Shown piece by piece: positions 18,741 through 27,513 of a DNA stretch of 64,000 nt (position 1 is the stretch's first letter; every line of letters begins with the position of its first letter). The translations under genes and the position numbers were made by a program. The DNA comes from Rhodoferax sp. Lineage in GTDB: Bacteria > Pseudomonadota > Gammaproteobacteria > Burkholderiales > Burkholderiaceae_C. Below the pieces are notes generated by a model. That model ran no database searches, had not been told where the DNA came from, and saw only the letters and a list, made by a program, of their open reading frames with translations. The stretch spans positions 1 to 64,000 of the forward strand of contig PKWM01000034.1 of the NCBI GenBank assembly GCA_003133245.1, read 5' to 3'.

Positions 18741-19555
18741 GTTTTATAGAGGTCGATTGGGCCGGACGACCGATCCGCATCGAGTACCAGTGGCTGGCGC
18801 CGGAAAAATCGAGCGCTCCACTGCTCGTTTTTTTGCACGAAGGCCTGGGTTCAGTGGCCATGTGGAAAAATTTCCCCAAACAATTATGTGAACGCCTGGG
18901 CTGGCGTGGCCTGGTCTATTCGCGCCCCGGCTATGGCCGCTCGACACCGCGCGCTGCCAGCGAAATCTGGGACGTCGATTTCATGCACCGGCAAGCCTGG
19001 GAGGTACTGCCTGCCTTGCTCGCAGCACTCGGTGTCGATGGCACAAGGCAACCCCTCTGGCTGCTGGGCCACAGCGACGGCGCGTCAATTGCGTTGCTGT
19101 ACGCGGCCCACTTTGCATCGCAAGTCGCTGGGCTCGTCTTGCTGGCACCGCATATCATGGTCGAAGACAAAACGGTGGCCAGCATCGAGCTGGCACGCCA
19201 GGCCTATTTGAATACCAACCTGCGCGCACGCCTGGCCAAGTACCATGATGACCCCGACTCGGCCTTTTGGGGCTGGAACCCGATCTGGCTCAACCCGCTC
19301 TTTCGCGCTTGGTCGATTGCGGCCGAGATCAAACCGATCCGTTGCCCGCTGCTGGCAGTACAGGGGCTTGATGACGAATATGGCAGCCTGAGGCAAATTG
19401 AGGATATCGCTGCCGCTCTGCCCCAAACCGAGCTGATCAAACTCAGCGCCTGCGGCCACAGTCCGCAGCGCGACCAACCCGAAGCGCTGATCGCGGCAGT
19501 GTGCGCTTTCGCGACACGCCATCACCCTGACTTCAAAGTACGGGTTTCTCCCTAA
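18737..19555 (+). CDS. Alpha/beta hydrolase of the benzoate cluster
   Basis: A 272-residue alpha/beta hydrolase. The nucleophile elbow GHSDGAS gives Ser near residue 116; the acid is probably Asp in QGLDDEYG, and the base is His in ACGHSPQRD. The start is a GTG that overlaps the bclA stop (GTGA), so the two are coupled. Similar hydrolases sit in box clusters of other betaproteobacteria. It could be a thioesterase that frees CoA from dead-end aromatic thioesters, or a lactonase; the substrate is not visible from sequence. Confidence 0.75.
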   Translation: MSFIEVDWAGRPIRIEYQWLAPEKSSAPLLVFLHEGLGSVAMWKNFPKQLCERLGWRGLVYSRPGYGRSTPRAASEIWDVDFMHRQAWEVLPALLAALGVDGTRQPLWLLGHSDGASIALLYAAHFASQVAGLVLLAPHIMVEDKTVASIELARQAYLNTNLRARLAKYHDDPDSAFWGWNPIWLNPLFRAWSIAAEIKPIRCPLLAVQGLDDEYGSLRQIEDIAAALPQTELIKLSACGHSPQRDQPEALIAAVCAFATRHHPDFKVRVSP

Positions 19556-19620
19556 TGCAAGTCACGCCTGAGTCGTTACGATCAGGGTGTTTGAGTATTA
19601 ACTCCTTGAAAGAATATGCC

Positions 19621-20817
19621 ATGAACACCCCCCAGCCCTCCCGTCGTCTTATTTTGTCCCGCAGCGCCGCCCTGATTGGTGCTGCCGCCAGTGGCGCGCT
19701 GCTACCGGCCCTGAGCCTGGCACAATCCAGCAAAGTGCGCGTCGGCCTGATGTTGCCCTACACCGGCACTTACGCTGCACTCGGCGTGGCGATTGAAAAC
19801 GGTTTTCGTCTGGCCGTTGACGAACAGGGCGGCAAGCTCGGCGGCCGCGAGATTGAATGGTTCAAGGTCGACGACGAATCGGATCCGTCCAAGGCGGTTG
19901 AAAACGCCAACAAGCTGGTGCAGCGCGACAAGGTCGACGTGCTGATCGGCACCGTACACAGCGGTGTCGCCATGGGCATGCTCAAGGTCGCTCGCGAAAG
20001 CGGCACATTACTGATCATTCCCAACGCTGGCGTCAATGCCGCTACCGGTGCGCTTTGTGCGCCCAATATTTTCCGAACCTCGTTTACCAGCTGGCAGACC
20101 TCCTATCCGCTGGGTAAAGTGCTGGTGGATCGTGGCCACAAAAATGTCATCACCATCGCCTGGCAATACGCTTTTGGCGAAGAATCGGTGAGTGCCTTTA
20201 CCGAAGGCTTGACCAAGGCTGGCGGCAAGGTCATCAAGGAGTTGTGGGTGCCGTTCCCCAACGTCGAGTTCCAGGCGCTGCTGACGCAGATCGCCGCGCT
20301 CAAGCCTGATGCGGTCTATGCCTTCTTCGCCGGCGCCGGTGCCGCCAAATTTGTCAAGGATTACGCTGCGGCCGGTCTGAAGGGCAAGATTCCCTTGTTT
20401 GGCTCGGGTTTTATCACCGACGGCGTGCTCGAAGCGCAGGGTGTAGCGGCCGAGGGACTGGAGACCACGCTGCACTATGGCGACGGCCTGGAGACCCCGC
20501 GCAACAACGCGTTCCGGCTGGCTTACGCCAAAGCATACAAGCTTCAGCCCGATGTTTATGCAGTACAGGGCTACGATGCGGGCTTGCTTTATGCCAATGG
20601 CATGAAAGCCGTCAAAGGCAACACTGCGAACAAGCCCGCACTGATTGCAGCCATGGAAAAGGTCAAGGTCGATAGCCCGCGCGGTGCCTGGACCCTATCG
20701 CGCGCGCACAATCCGGTGCAAAATATTTACCTGCGCAAAGTTGTTGGCAAGGAAAACAGGGTGACCGGCATTGCTGCCAAGGCGTTGGCCGATCCGGCAC
20801 CTGGCTGCAAGATGTAA
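19621..20817 (+). CDS. ABC importer substrate-binding protein (Liv-type, aromatic acid candidate)
   Basis: A 398-residue periplasmic type I binding protein (Peripla_BP_6). The N-terminus has twin Arg (SRRLIL), a hydrophobic stretch and an Ala-rich cleavage site near residue 36, so it may be exported by Tat or Sec. The mature part opens KVRVGLMLPYTGTYAALG, the usual first strand of amino-acid/aromatic binders. I chose the ATG at 19621, just before the signal peptide. Its place after bclA points to benzoate or a related aromatic acid as ligand. Confidence 0.85.
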   Translation: MNTPQPSRRLILSRSAALIGAAASGALLPALSLAQSSKVRVGLMLPYTGTYAALGVAIENGFRLAVDEQGGKLGGREIEWFKVDDESDPSKAVENANKLVQRDKVDVLIGTVHSGVAMGMLKVARESGTLLIIPNAGVNAATGALCAPNIFRTSFTSWQTSYPLGKVLVDRGHKNVITIAWQYAFGEESVSAFTEGLTKAGGKVIKELWVPFPNVEFQALLTQIAALKPDAVYAFFAGAGAAKFVKDYAAAGLKGKIPLFGSGFITDGVLEAQGVAAEGLETTLHYGDGLETPRNNAFRLAYAKAYKLQPDVYAVQGYDAGLLYANGMKAVKGNTANKPALIAAMEKVKVDSPRGAWTLSRAHNPVQNIYLRKVVGKENRVTGIAAKALADPAPGCKM

Positions 20818-20834
20818 GTTTGCACAGCATCCTC

Positions 20835-20875
20835 AGCCGTCCGCCATCGCCCCCGGTGGCGGACGGCTCTTTCTT
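20835..20875 (+). terminator. Hairpin between the binding-protein gene and livH
   Basis: Perfect 12-base stem AGCCGTCCGCCA / TGGCGGACGGCT followed by CTTTCTT. It probably acts as a partial terminator or RNA-stabilising hairpin so that the binding protein is made in excess over the membrane parts of the importer. Confidence 0.75.
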
Positions 20876-20907
20876 CGCTGCCGACACTCCTGGCGGGGTG
20901 TAGCACC

Positions 20908-21762
20908 ATGGAATTTCTGATTCAATTACTCAATAGCATCCAGTACGGTTTGCTGCTGTTCTTGTTGGCCAGTGGCCTGACGCTGATTTTCGGCATCATG
21001 GGCGTTGTCAATCTGGCGCACGGCAGCTTTTACATGCTCGGTGCCTATCTGGGTTACGCACTAAGCGCACTGACGGGCAGCTTGACGCTGGCCATCATCG
21101 GCGGTACGGTGCTAGCGGTGGCTTTTGGCTGGATCCTCGAATGGCTGTTGTTCCGGCATTTCTACGAGCGTGACCACCTCGACCAGGTGTTGCTCACTTT
21201 CGGTCTGATTTATATTTTTGAAGAACTGCGCTCCATGCTTTGGGGCGACGATGTTCACAGTGTGCCGATTCCTGATTTGCTGAGCGCTTCGATTCCCCTG
21301 ACCGACAACTTGTCCTACCCAGTCTATCGCTTGTTCATCTCGGGCGTATGCGTTGCGCTGGCGCTGGGCTTGTACTGGTTAATCGCCAAAACCCGGCTCG
21401 GCATGAAAATTCGCGCCGGCGCCTTCAACCGCGACATGACCGAAGCGCTGGGCGTCAATATCAAACTGATTCATGCCATCGTTTTTGCCATGGGCGTTGG
21501 ACTGGCTGCGGTGGCCGGGATCATCGCGGCACCGATCGCCAGCGTCTATCCCAACATGGGCTCGCAGGTGCTGATCATGTGTTTTGTGGTGGTGGTCATC
21601 GGCGGTATCGGCTCAGTGCGAGGCGCGTTGATTGCGGCGCTGCTGGTCGGGCTGGTCGATACCTTCGGCAAGGTTTTATTGCCCTCGATGTCAGGCATGC
21701 TGGTCTATCTGCTGATGGCGGCGGTATTGCTGTACAAACCCGAAGGCTTGTTCAAACAATGA
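20908..21762 (+). CDS. ABC importer permease, LivH type
   Basis: A 284-residue inner-membrane permease with about eight hydrophobic helices. It carries typical LivH segments: SGLTLIFGIMGVVNLAHGSFYMLGAY near the N-terminus and VVIGGIGSVRGALIAALLVG near residue 240. It pairs with the LivM-type permease whose ATG overlaps its stop. Part of the bclA-linked importer. Confidence 0.9.
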   Translation: MEFLIQLLNSIQYGLLLFLLASGLTLIFGIMGVVNLAHGSFYMLGAYLGYALSALTGSLTLAIIGGTVLAVAFGWILEWLLFRHFYERDHLDQVLLTFGLIYIFEELRSMLWGDDVHSVPIPDLLSASIPLTDNLSYPVYRLFISGVCVALALGLYWLIAKTRLGMKIRAGAFNRDMTEALGVNIKLIHAIVFAMGVGLAAVAGIIAAPIASVYPNMGSQVLIMCFVVVVIGGIGSVRGALIAALLVGLVDTFGKVLLPSMSGMLVYLLMAAVLLYKPEGLFKQ

Positions 21763-22772
21763 GCCAGACCAAAGCCAATATTGAAGTGCTGCCGCGCAGC
21801 GTGCAAGTGCTGCTGGTGCTGGGCCTGATTGCGCTGGCGGCTTTCCCCTGCGTTGGCACCGATTTCTACCTCCAAACGGTCACACGCATGATGATCATGG
21901 CCATTTTTGCCATGAGTCTGGATCTGTTGCAAGGCGTCACCGGACTCGTGTCGCTGGGTCACGCTGCTTACTTTGGGCTGGCCGGCTATGCACTGGCTTT
22001 TTTGATGCCTGCCAATGAGACAGCCTCTTTGTGGTTGACCTTGCCACTGGCCGTGCTGGCAGCGGCACTGGCTGCCTTGGTGATCGGCTTTTTTGTGGTC
22101 CGTACGCACGGCATTTACTTCATCATGGTCACCATGGCGTTTGCCCAGATGGTGTTTTATCTGTTTTTTGACAACCATGCGCTGGGCGGCTCCGACGGCC
22201 TGTATGTCAACTTCAAGCCCAGTGCGACGCTATTGGGACTGACCTTGTTCGACCTGGACAACAAGACCACTTTCTACTACTTCACCTTGAGCGCACTGCT
22301 GTTGGTCTATGCATTTCTGCGACGCTTGCTTTGGAGCCCGTTTGGCCGTGCCCTGGCGGGCATCCGCATCAACGAGCACCGCATGCGCGCGATGGGTTTT
22401 TCCACCTTTAGCTACAAACTTAGCGCCTTCACCCTGGCGGGTGCGCTGGCCGGATTGGCCGGATTTCTGTGGGGCGCACAAACCGGTTACATCAATCCGG
22501 AGCTGATGGGTTTTCACATGAGCGCGCACGCAGTCATGATGGTCATTCTGGGCGGCATGGGCAACTTTGCCGGTGCCATTGTGGGCGCTTTCACCTTTGA
22601 ATATGTGCTCGATGTATTCAAGGATTTGCCGCAAATCGGTTCAATCAATCTGGGCAAACATTGGCAGCTTTGGATCGGCCTCTTCATTGTGCTGGTGGTG
22701 CTGTTTGCACCACGCGGCCTGCTGGGTTTGACCCAACGTTCAGGTCAACACGGGGCTGAGCACGATGTTTGA
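21759..22772 (+). CDS. ABC importer permease, LivM type
   Basis: A 337-residue permease with LivM signatures: SLDLLQGVTGLVSLGHAAYFGLAGYA and the ILGGMGNFAGAIVGA loop that docks the ATPases. The ATG overlaps the livH stop (ATGA). Its 3' end overlaps the livG start by 8 bases. A longer frame begins upstream but runs inside livH and is not used. Confidence 0.9.
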   Translation: MSQTKANIEVLPRSVQVLLVLGLIALAAFPCVGTDFYLQTVTRMMIMAIFAMSLDLLQGVTGLVSLGHAAYFGLAGYALAFLMPANETASLWLTLPLAVLAAALAALVIGFFVVRTHGIYFIMVTMAFAQMVFYLFFDNHALGGSDGLYVNFKPSATLLGLTLFDLDNKTTFYYFTLSALLLVYAFLRRLLWSPFGRALAGIRINEHRMRAMGFSTFSYKLSAFTLAGALAGLAGFLWGAQTGYINPELMGFHMSAHAVMMVILGGMGNFAGAIVGAFTFEYVLDVFKDLPQIGSINLGKHWQLWIGLFIVLVVLFAPRGLLGLTQRSGQHGAEHDV

Positions 22773-23529
22773 AGTACTGCTATCAGCACGGCAGTTAACC
22801 AAGCGATTCGGTGGCCTGGCCGCTGTCAATAAGGTCTCCCTCGATCTCTGGCGTGACCGTATCCACGCGGTGATCGGCCCCAACGGTGCTGGCAAATCAA
22901 CCCTGACCAACCTGCTCTCGGGCGATTTGCCACCCAGCTCGGGCCAGCTCACCCTGTGCGATATCGACATCACTGGCTGGCCAGCCGAGCGGATCTCGCG
23001 CCAGGGTCTGGGCCGCAGTTACCAGAAGACCAACATATTTCTGCCTTTCACCGTTGCAGACAACATTCAACTGGCGGCTTTGTCGCGCGACCCTCAGCAA
23101 CCCTGGAATCCGCTGCGCTGGCTGCAAAAAGCCACCCAGTCAAGCGCAGCCAATGCACGCGCCGCCAGGGCGCTTGAGCTTTCCGGTTTGAAGGATCGAC
23201 GTTTTCTGGCGGCAGCAGCGCTGAGCCACGGCGAACAGCGTCAGCTTGAGATTGCCATGACGCTGGCAACCGTTCCCGACGTGCTGTTGCTCGATGAACC
23301 GCTCGCCGGAATGGGCGCAGCCGAGGCGCAGCGCATGATCGAACTCCTGCTTCAACTCAAAAAAGACCATGCCATGCTGCTGGTCGAGCACGACATGGAC
23401 GCCGTTTTTGCGTTGGCCGACCATTTGACGGTGATGGTCAACGGTCAGGTCATTGCCAGCGACACACCCGCCGCCATCAGAGCCAACCCGCACGTGCAAT
23501 CGGCCTACCTGGGCGAAGAGACAACATGA
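22765..23529 (+). CDS. ABC importer ATPase, LivG type
   Basis: A 254-residue ATPase with Walker A GPNGAGKST, the family-variant signature LSHGEQRQLEIAMTLA, Walker B VLLLDEPLAGMG and the switch His in LLVEHDMD. The C-terminal AYLGEE is typical of LivG. It overlaps both neighbours, so the livHMGF genes are translated as one coupled set. Confidence 0.9.
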   Translation: MFEVLLSARQLTKRFGGLAAVNKVSLDLWRDRIHAVIGPNGAGKSTLTNLLSGDLPPSSGQLTLCDIDITGWPAERISRQGLGRSYQKTNIFLPFTVADNIQLAALSRDPQQPWNPLRWLQKATQSSAANARAARALELSGLKDRRFLAAAALSHGEQRQLEIAMTLATVPDVLLLDEPLAGMGAAEAQRMIELLLQLKKDHAMLLVEHDMDAVFALADHLTVMVNGQVIASDTPAAIRANPHVQSAYLGEETT

Positions 23530-24239
23530 CCGACCTGCTGATCAAGGCCCACGCCCTCAACACTTACTACGGTGCCAGCCACATCCTGCGTGACCTTGAC
23601 TTCACCCTGGCGCGTGGTGAAACCATCGGCCTGATGGGACGCAATGGCATGGGCAAAAGCACCCTGCTCAAAAGCCTCATGGGCCTGGTCAAGCCGCGCA
23701 GCGGCAGCATTGAAATCATGGGTCAGACCATGCAGGGGCGTGCTCCTTTCGAGATTGCCCAACGAGGCGTTGCCTACGTGCCGGAGGGACGCGGCATCTT
23801 TGGCAACTTGAGCGTCGTCGAAAATCTGACCATGGCAGCGCGACCCGGTTGCCATGGCCAACTCGACTGGACGTTGGAGCGCGTGCTCGATACTTTTCCA
23901 CGCCTCAAAGAGCGCCTTCATCATGGCGGCTGGGAACTCTCTGGCGGCGAGCAACAAATGCTCAGCATTGGACGGGCTTTGTTGACTAACCCGGAGGTTC
24001 TCATTCTGGACGAAGCAACCGAAGGTCTGGCACCTTTGATTGCCCGTGATATCTGGCGCATCTGCACCCTCGTGCGCGCCAGCGGCATCAGCAGCGTGAT
24101 CGTCGATAAAAACTGGCAGCACGTAACCGCTATCACCAACCGCAATGTCATTCTGGTCAAAGGCAAAGTAGTGTTTGACGGCAGCTCCGAGCAACTGCGC
24201 GCCAACCCCGAGTTGCTGGAACAGCATTTGGGCATCTGA
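23526..24239 (+). CDS. ABC importer ATPase, LivF type
   Basis: A 237-residue ATPase with Walker A GRNGMGKST, signature LSGGEQQMLSIGRAL, Walker B LILDEATEGLAP and the LivF-style GVAYVPEGRGIF. The usual switch His is replaced in SSVIVDKNW, as seen in some LivF proteins of aromatic transporters. Last gene of the bclA-importer operon; its ATG overlaps the LivG stop. Confidence 0.9.
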   Translation: MTDLLIKAHALNTYYGASHILRDLDFTLARGETIGLMGRNGMGKSTLLKSLMGLVKPRSGSIEIMGQTMQGRAPFEIAQRGVAYVPEGRGIFGNLSVVENLTMAARPGCHGQLDWTLERVLDTFPRLKERLHHGGWELSGGEQQMLSIGRALLTNPEVLILDEATEGLAPLIARDIWRICTLVRASGISSVIVDKNWQHVTAITNRNVILVKGKVVFDGSSEQLRANPELLEQHLGI

Positions 24240-24307
24240 AGCTGCGAGCAGCCCGTTATGTTTTGGAATCGTCGGCTGCACATCAAGACCACCGTTTCGA
24301 GCAAAGT

Positions 24308-24321
24308 TTGATCTAGATCAG
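24308..24321. promoter_or_regulatory. FNR/Anr-like binding site before the had-bam operon
   Basis: TTGAT-CTAG-ATCAG matches the FNR box at nine of ten positions. It lies about 65 bases before the putative -10 element and 147 before the had ATG. Activation by an oxygen-sensing FNR-family protein would suit the strictly anaerobic products of this operon. Binding is inferred. Confidence 0.55.
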
Positions 24322-24359
24322 TGATATTGACTGTGATTTTAAAAAATATTCAAATAATG

Positions 24360-24390
24360 TTGCAATCCAGTACCGCTATGCAATAATAGC
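24360..24390 (+). promoter_or_regulatory. Probable had-bam operon promoter
   Basis: TTGCAA at 24360-24365 and AATAAT at 24382-24387 (inside TGCAATAAT) are spaced by 16 bases and fit a sigma-70 promoter with an extended -10. The segment AGTACC-N4-TGCAATAAT-N-GC is shared with the bclA promoter. GCTAT-N6-ATAGC around it is an inverted repeat that could bind a regulator. Confidence 0.45.
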
Positions 24391-24467
24391 ACTTAATGAA
24401 AGTTGCGAACCGACGCGATAGCACCCCAAAACCAAATGCAATTACCAACATCACAGGAGACGAATCC

Positions 24468-25538
24468 ATGAGCCTCAACGCCTACCGCTGGCAGATGAAC
24501 CAACCCGGCGCGCCGTTCGAACGCGTTGCCTTTGTGGCCGATCCGGGCCCCGATGAAGTCGTGGTGGCAGTTGCCGGTTGCGGCGTTTGTCACACTGATC
24601 TTGGCTACTACTACGACGGTGTGCGCACCAATTCGGCCATGCCGCTCACACTGGGCCACGAAATCAGCGGCCATGTGGTCGCCGCTGGAGCCAGCGCTCA
24701 GAGCTGGCTCGGCAAGGCGGTGATCGTGCCGGCGGTGCTGCCCTGCGGGGAATGTGATTTGTGCAAGCGCGGACTGGAACCGATCTGTCGCTCGCAAAAA
24801 ATGCCGGGCAACGACATCCAGGGCGGTTTTGCCTCGCACATCGTGGTGCCCGGACGCGGCCTGTGCGAAGTCGATGAAACCCGCCTTGCCAGCGCGGGTC
24901 TGAGTCTGGCGCAAGTTTCCATTGTGGCCGATGCCCTCACCACGCCGTATCAGGCCGTGCGCCGAGCCGGTGTCACGCCTGGCAGTTTGGCCATTGTGAT
25001 CGGTGCAGGTGGCGTCGGCGGTTACTGCGTGCAAGTGGCCCACGCCTTTGGCGCCCAGGTGGTGGCCATTGACGTTGATGACGAAAAACTCGCCAGCATT
25101 GCCCAACACGGCGCGGCGCTCACCCTCAATGCCCGCAATTTTGACGCCAAGGCACTCAAGGCCGCCATCAACGACTTTGCCAAACAAAATGGTTTGCGCC
25201 GCACCGAGTGGCAGATTTTTGAATGTTCTGGCAGCGCTGCCGGGCAGCTCTCGGCCTTTGGCCTGCTGGTGCATGGCGCCACCTTGTCGGTGGTGGGTTT
25301 CACCATGGACAAAGTCGAAGTGCGCCTCTCCAATCTGATGGCATTTGACGCCCGTGCGCTGGGCAACTGGGGTTGCCCGCCCGAGTACTACCCGGCGGCT
25401 CTGGAACTGGTGCTTAGTGGCAAGGTGGCCATTGCCCCGTTTGTCGAGCAGCATCCCCTTGACAGCATCAACGAAATATTCCCCGCTGTGCATAGTCACG
25501 ACATCAAGAGACGAGTCGTGCTGAGCCCCGCCGCCTAG
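24468..25538 (+). CDS. had: 6-hydroxycyclohex-1-ene-1-carbonyl-CoA dehydrogenase
   Basis: A 356-residue zinc-type alcohol dehydrogenase. It oxidises 6-hydroxycyclohex-1-enecarbonyl-CoA to the 6-oxo compound with NAD in anaerobic benzoyl-CoA breakdown. Catalytic zinc ligands are in CGVCHTDLG and GHEISGH, structural zinc Cys residues in [15 protein letters not shown], and the NAD motif is GAGGVGGY. The sequence style is that of the Thauera/Azoarcus Had proteins. The ATG follows AGGAG by 8 bases; an in-frame ATG at 24396 lies too close to the promoter. First gene of the had-oah-dch-bam operon. Confidence 0.92.
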   Translation: MSLNAYRWQMNQPGAPFERVAFVADPGPDEVVVAVAGCGVCHTDLGYYYDGVRTNSAMPLTLGHEISGHVVAAGASAQSWLGKAVIVPAVLPCGECDLCKRGLEPICRSQKMPGNDIQGGFASHIVVPGRGLCEVDETRLASAGLSLAQVSIVADALTTPYQAVRRAGVTPGSLAIVIGAGGVGGYCVQVAHAFGAQVVAIDVDDEKLASIAQHGAALTLNARNFDAKALKAAINDFAKQNGLRRTEWQIFECSGSAAGQLSAFGLLVHGATLSVVGFTMDKVEVRLSNLMAFDARALGNWGCPPEYYPAALELVLSGKVAIAPFVEQHPLDSINEIFPAVHSHDIKRRVVLSPAA

Positions 25539-25566
25539 ACCCAAATTGTCCAAACCAGGAGCCCCT

Positions 25567-26679
25567 ATGACTGCCACTACCCACGAATTCAAGAACCACG
25601 ATCTGGTCAATGATATTTCCAAGCCCGGCGTGCTTTTTGAAAAACGCCCGGCCCATCTGCCCGATGGTACGGTTGTACCAGGCTTGTTCAACGCCTGGAT
25701 CACGCTGAACAACCCGAGCCAATACAACTCCTACACCACCGACATGGTCAAGGGCGTGATTCTGGCCCTGCGCGCTGCCTCCAACGCACGCGATGTCAAT
25801 TGTGTGGTCTTCACCGGTGCCGGGGACAAAGCTTTTTGCACCGGCGGCAACACCAAGGAATATGCCGAGTACTACTCTGGCCAACCTCAGGAATACCGCC
25901 AGTACATGCGCTTGTTCAACGACATGGTGAGCGCCATTCTGGTGTGCGACAAACCCGTCATCTGCCGCGTCAACGGCATGCGCATCGGCGGTGGCCAGGA
26001 AATCGGCATGGCCTGCGACTTTTCGGTGGCTCAGGATCTGGCCCGCTTTGGCCAGGCTGGCCCCAAGCATGGCTCAGCACCGATCGGTGGCGCAACCGAC
26101 TTCCTGCCCCTCATGGCGGGTGCCGAGCGCGCCATGGCCGCCTGCGTTTTATGTGAACCGTTCTCAGCGCACAAGGCCAACTGGATGGGCATCCTCACCA
26201 GTTTGGTGCCCGCACTCAAGGTCGATGGCAAGTTTGTTGCCAACCCGCTGGTTCACACGCAGGAGATGGTGGACGAATACGGCTGCTTTGCCTATGGCGA
26301 GCCCAAGACGGGCGACGCACTCAAAGCCGCCAAAGCGCTCATGGCGCGCGGCACGGTCGATCTCTCGCTGCTTGACGCCAAGGTTGAAGAGCTGTGCGCC
26401 AAGATGCTGCTGACCTTCCCTGACTGCACCACCAAAACAGTTGAAGAGTTGCGCAAACCCAAGCTGCAGGCCTGGAACAACAACAAGGAAAATTCACGCG
26501 CCTGGCTGGCCTTGAACATGATGACCGAAGCGCGCGCCGGGTTTATCGCCTTCAACGAAGGCACTAAAGAAAACCGCGAAGCCGACTTTGTGCTGTTGCG
26601 CCAGAAGCTCGCCGCCGGTGAGAGCTGGATCGGGCCACTGCACGATTCGATTCAACCGCGCAACAAGGGCAAAGCATGA
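25567..26679 (+). CDS. oah: 6-oxocyclohex-1-ene-1-carbonyl-CoA hydrolase
   Basis: A 370-residue crotonase-family ring hydrolase that adds two waters to 6-oxocyclohex-1-enecarbonyl-CoA and opens the ring to 3-hydroxypimelyl-CoA. The family-typical stretches NNPSQYNSYTTDMVKGVI, FTGAGDKAFCTGGNTKEYAEYYSGQP and NGMRIGGGQEIGMACD are present. The start at 25567 has CCAGGAG ahead of it. Oah (BamA/BzdY) is the common marker of anaerobic benzoyl-CoA degradation. Its stop overlaps the dch ATG. Confidence 0.95.
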   Translation: MTATTHEFKNHDLVNDISKPGVLFEKRPAHLPDGTVVPGLFNAWITLNNPSQYNSYTTDMVKGVILALRAASNARDVNCVVFTGAGDKAFCTGGNTKEYAEYYSGQPQEYRQYMRLFNDMVSAILVCDKPVICRVNGMRIGGGQEIGMACDFSVAQDLARFGQAGPKHGSAPIGGATDFLPLMAGAERAMAACVLCEPFSAHKANWMGILTSLVPALKVDGKFVANPLVHTQEMVDEYGCFAYGEPKTGDALKAAKALMARGTVDLSLLDAKVEELCAKMLLTFPDCTTKTVEELRKPKLQAWNNNKENSRAWLALNMMTEARAGFIAFNEGTKENREADFVLLRQKLAAGESWIGPLHDSIQPRNKGKA

Positions 26680-27449
26680 CAGACACCGCGCCCCTCAAAG
26701 TCTGGCTGGAGCGCGACGGCGCACTGTTGCGCCTGCGCCTGGCACGACCCAAGGCGAACATCGTCGATGCGGCGATGATTGCGGCGCTGCAAAGCGCTTT
26801 CGACATACACCGCACGGCTCACGGCTTGCGCGGCGTGTTGCTCGACGCCGAAGGCTCTCATTTCAGTTTTGGTGCCAGCGTGGAAGAACACGTGGCTGAG
26901 CGTTGCGCCGCCATGTTGAAAGCACTGCACGCGCTGATCATCACCATGGTCGAGTTCCCGGTGCCGATTCTGACTGTCGTGCGCGGTCAATGCCTGGGTG
27001 GTGGGCTCGAAGTCGCGCTGGCGGGTGGCCCCATTTTTGCCGCACCTGATGCCAAGCTCGGCCAGCCCGAAATGATGCTGGGTGTTTTTGCCCCGGCCGC
27101 CTCCGCCCTGCTGCCCTACCGGGTCAACCAGCCCAATGCCGAAGACCTGTTGTTCTCGGGGCGTTCCGTCAGCGGCAGCGAAGCCCATGCCATGGGTTTG
27201 GTGCACAACGTGGCGGACGACCCCGAAGCTGTCGCGCTGACCTATTTTGATACTCATCTGGCAGCCAAAAGCGCCGCCGCGCTGGCGTGCGCACTGGCGG
27301 CTGCACGCGGCTCGCTGATTCGCGACCTGCGCGCACGCTTGACTGAGCTTGAAACCCTGTATCTCGATCGTCTCATGAAGACACACGACGCCAACGAGGG
27401 CTTGGCGGCTTTTCTTGCGCGACGTTCACCCCAATGGCAGCACGCATGA
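26676..27449 (+). CDS. dch: Cyclohexa-1,5-diene-1-carbonyl-CoA hydratase
   Basis: A 257-residue crotonase-family hydratase acting on the product of benzoyl-CoA reductase. It shows ARPKANIVDAAMIAAL, FSFGASVEEHVAE and RGQCLGGGLEVALAGG, which match Dch of Thauera and Azoarcus. The ATG overlaps the oah stop (ATGA). Downstream, 64 bases separate it from bamB, with no clear terminator, so the operon probably continues. Confidence 0.93.
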   Translation: MTDTAPLKVWLERDGALLRLRLARPKANIVDAAMIAALQSAFDIHRTAHGLRGVLLDAEGSHFSFGASVEEHVAERCAAMLKALHALIITMVEFPVPILTVVRGQCLGGGLEVALAGGPIFAAPDAKLGQPEMMLGVFAPAASALLPYRVNQPNAEDLLFSGRSVSGSEAHAMGLVHNVADDPEAVALTYFDTHLAAKSAAALACALAAARGSLIRDLRARLTELETLYLDRLMKTHDANEGLAAFLARRSPQWQHA

Positions 27450-27513
27450 TTGCGACGCGCAGTCATACGCAAGATTTATGGATAGAAACACTGTCTGAGA
27501 GAGGACCAGAAAA

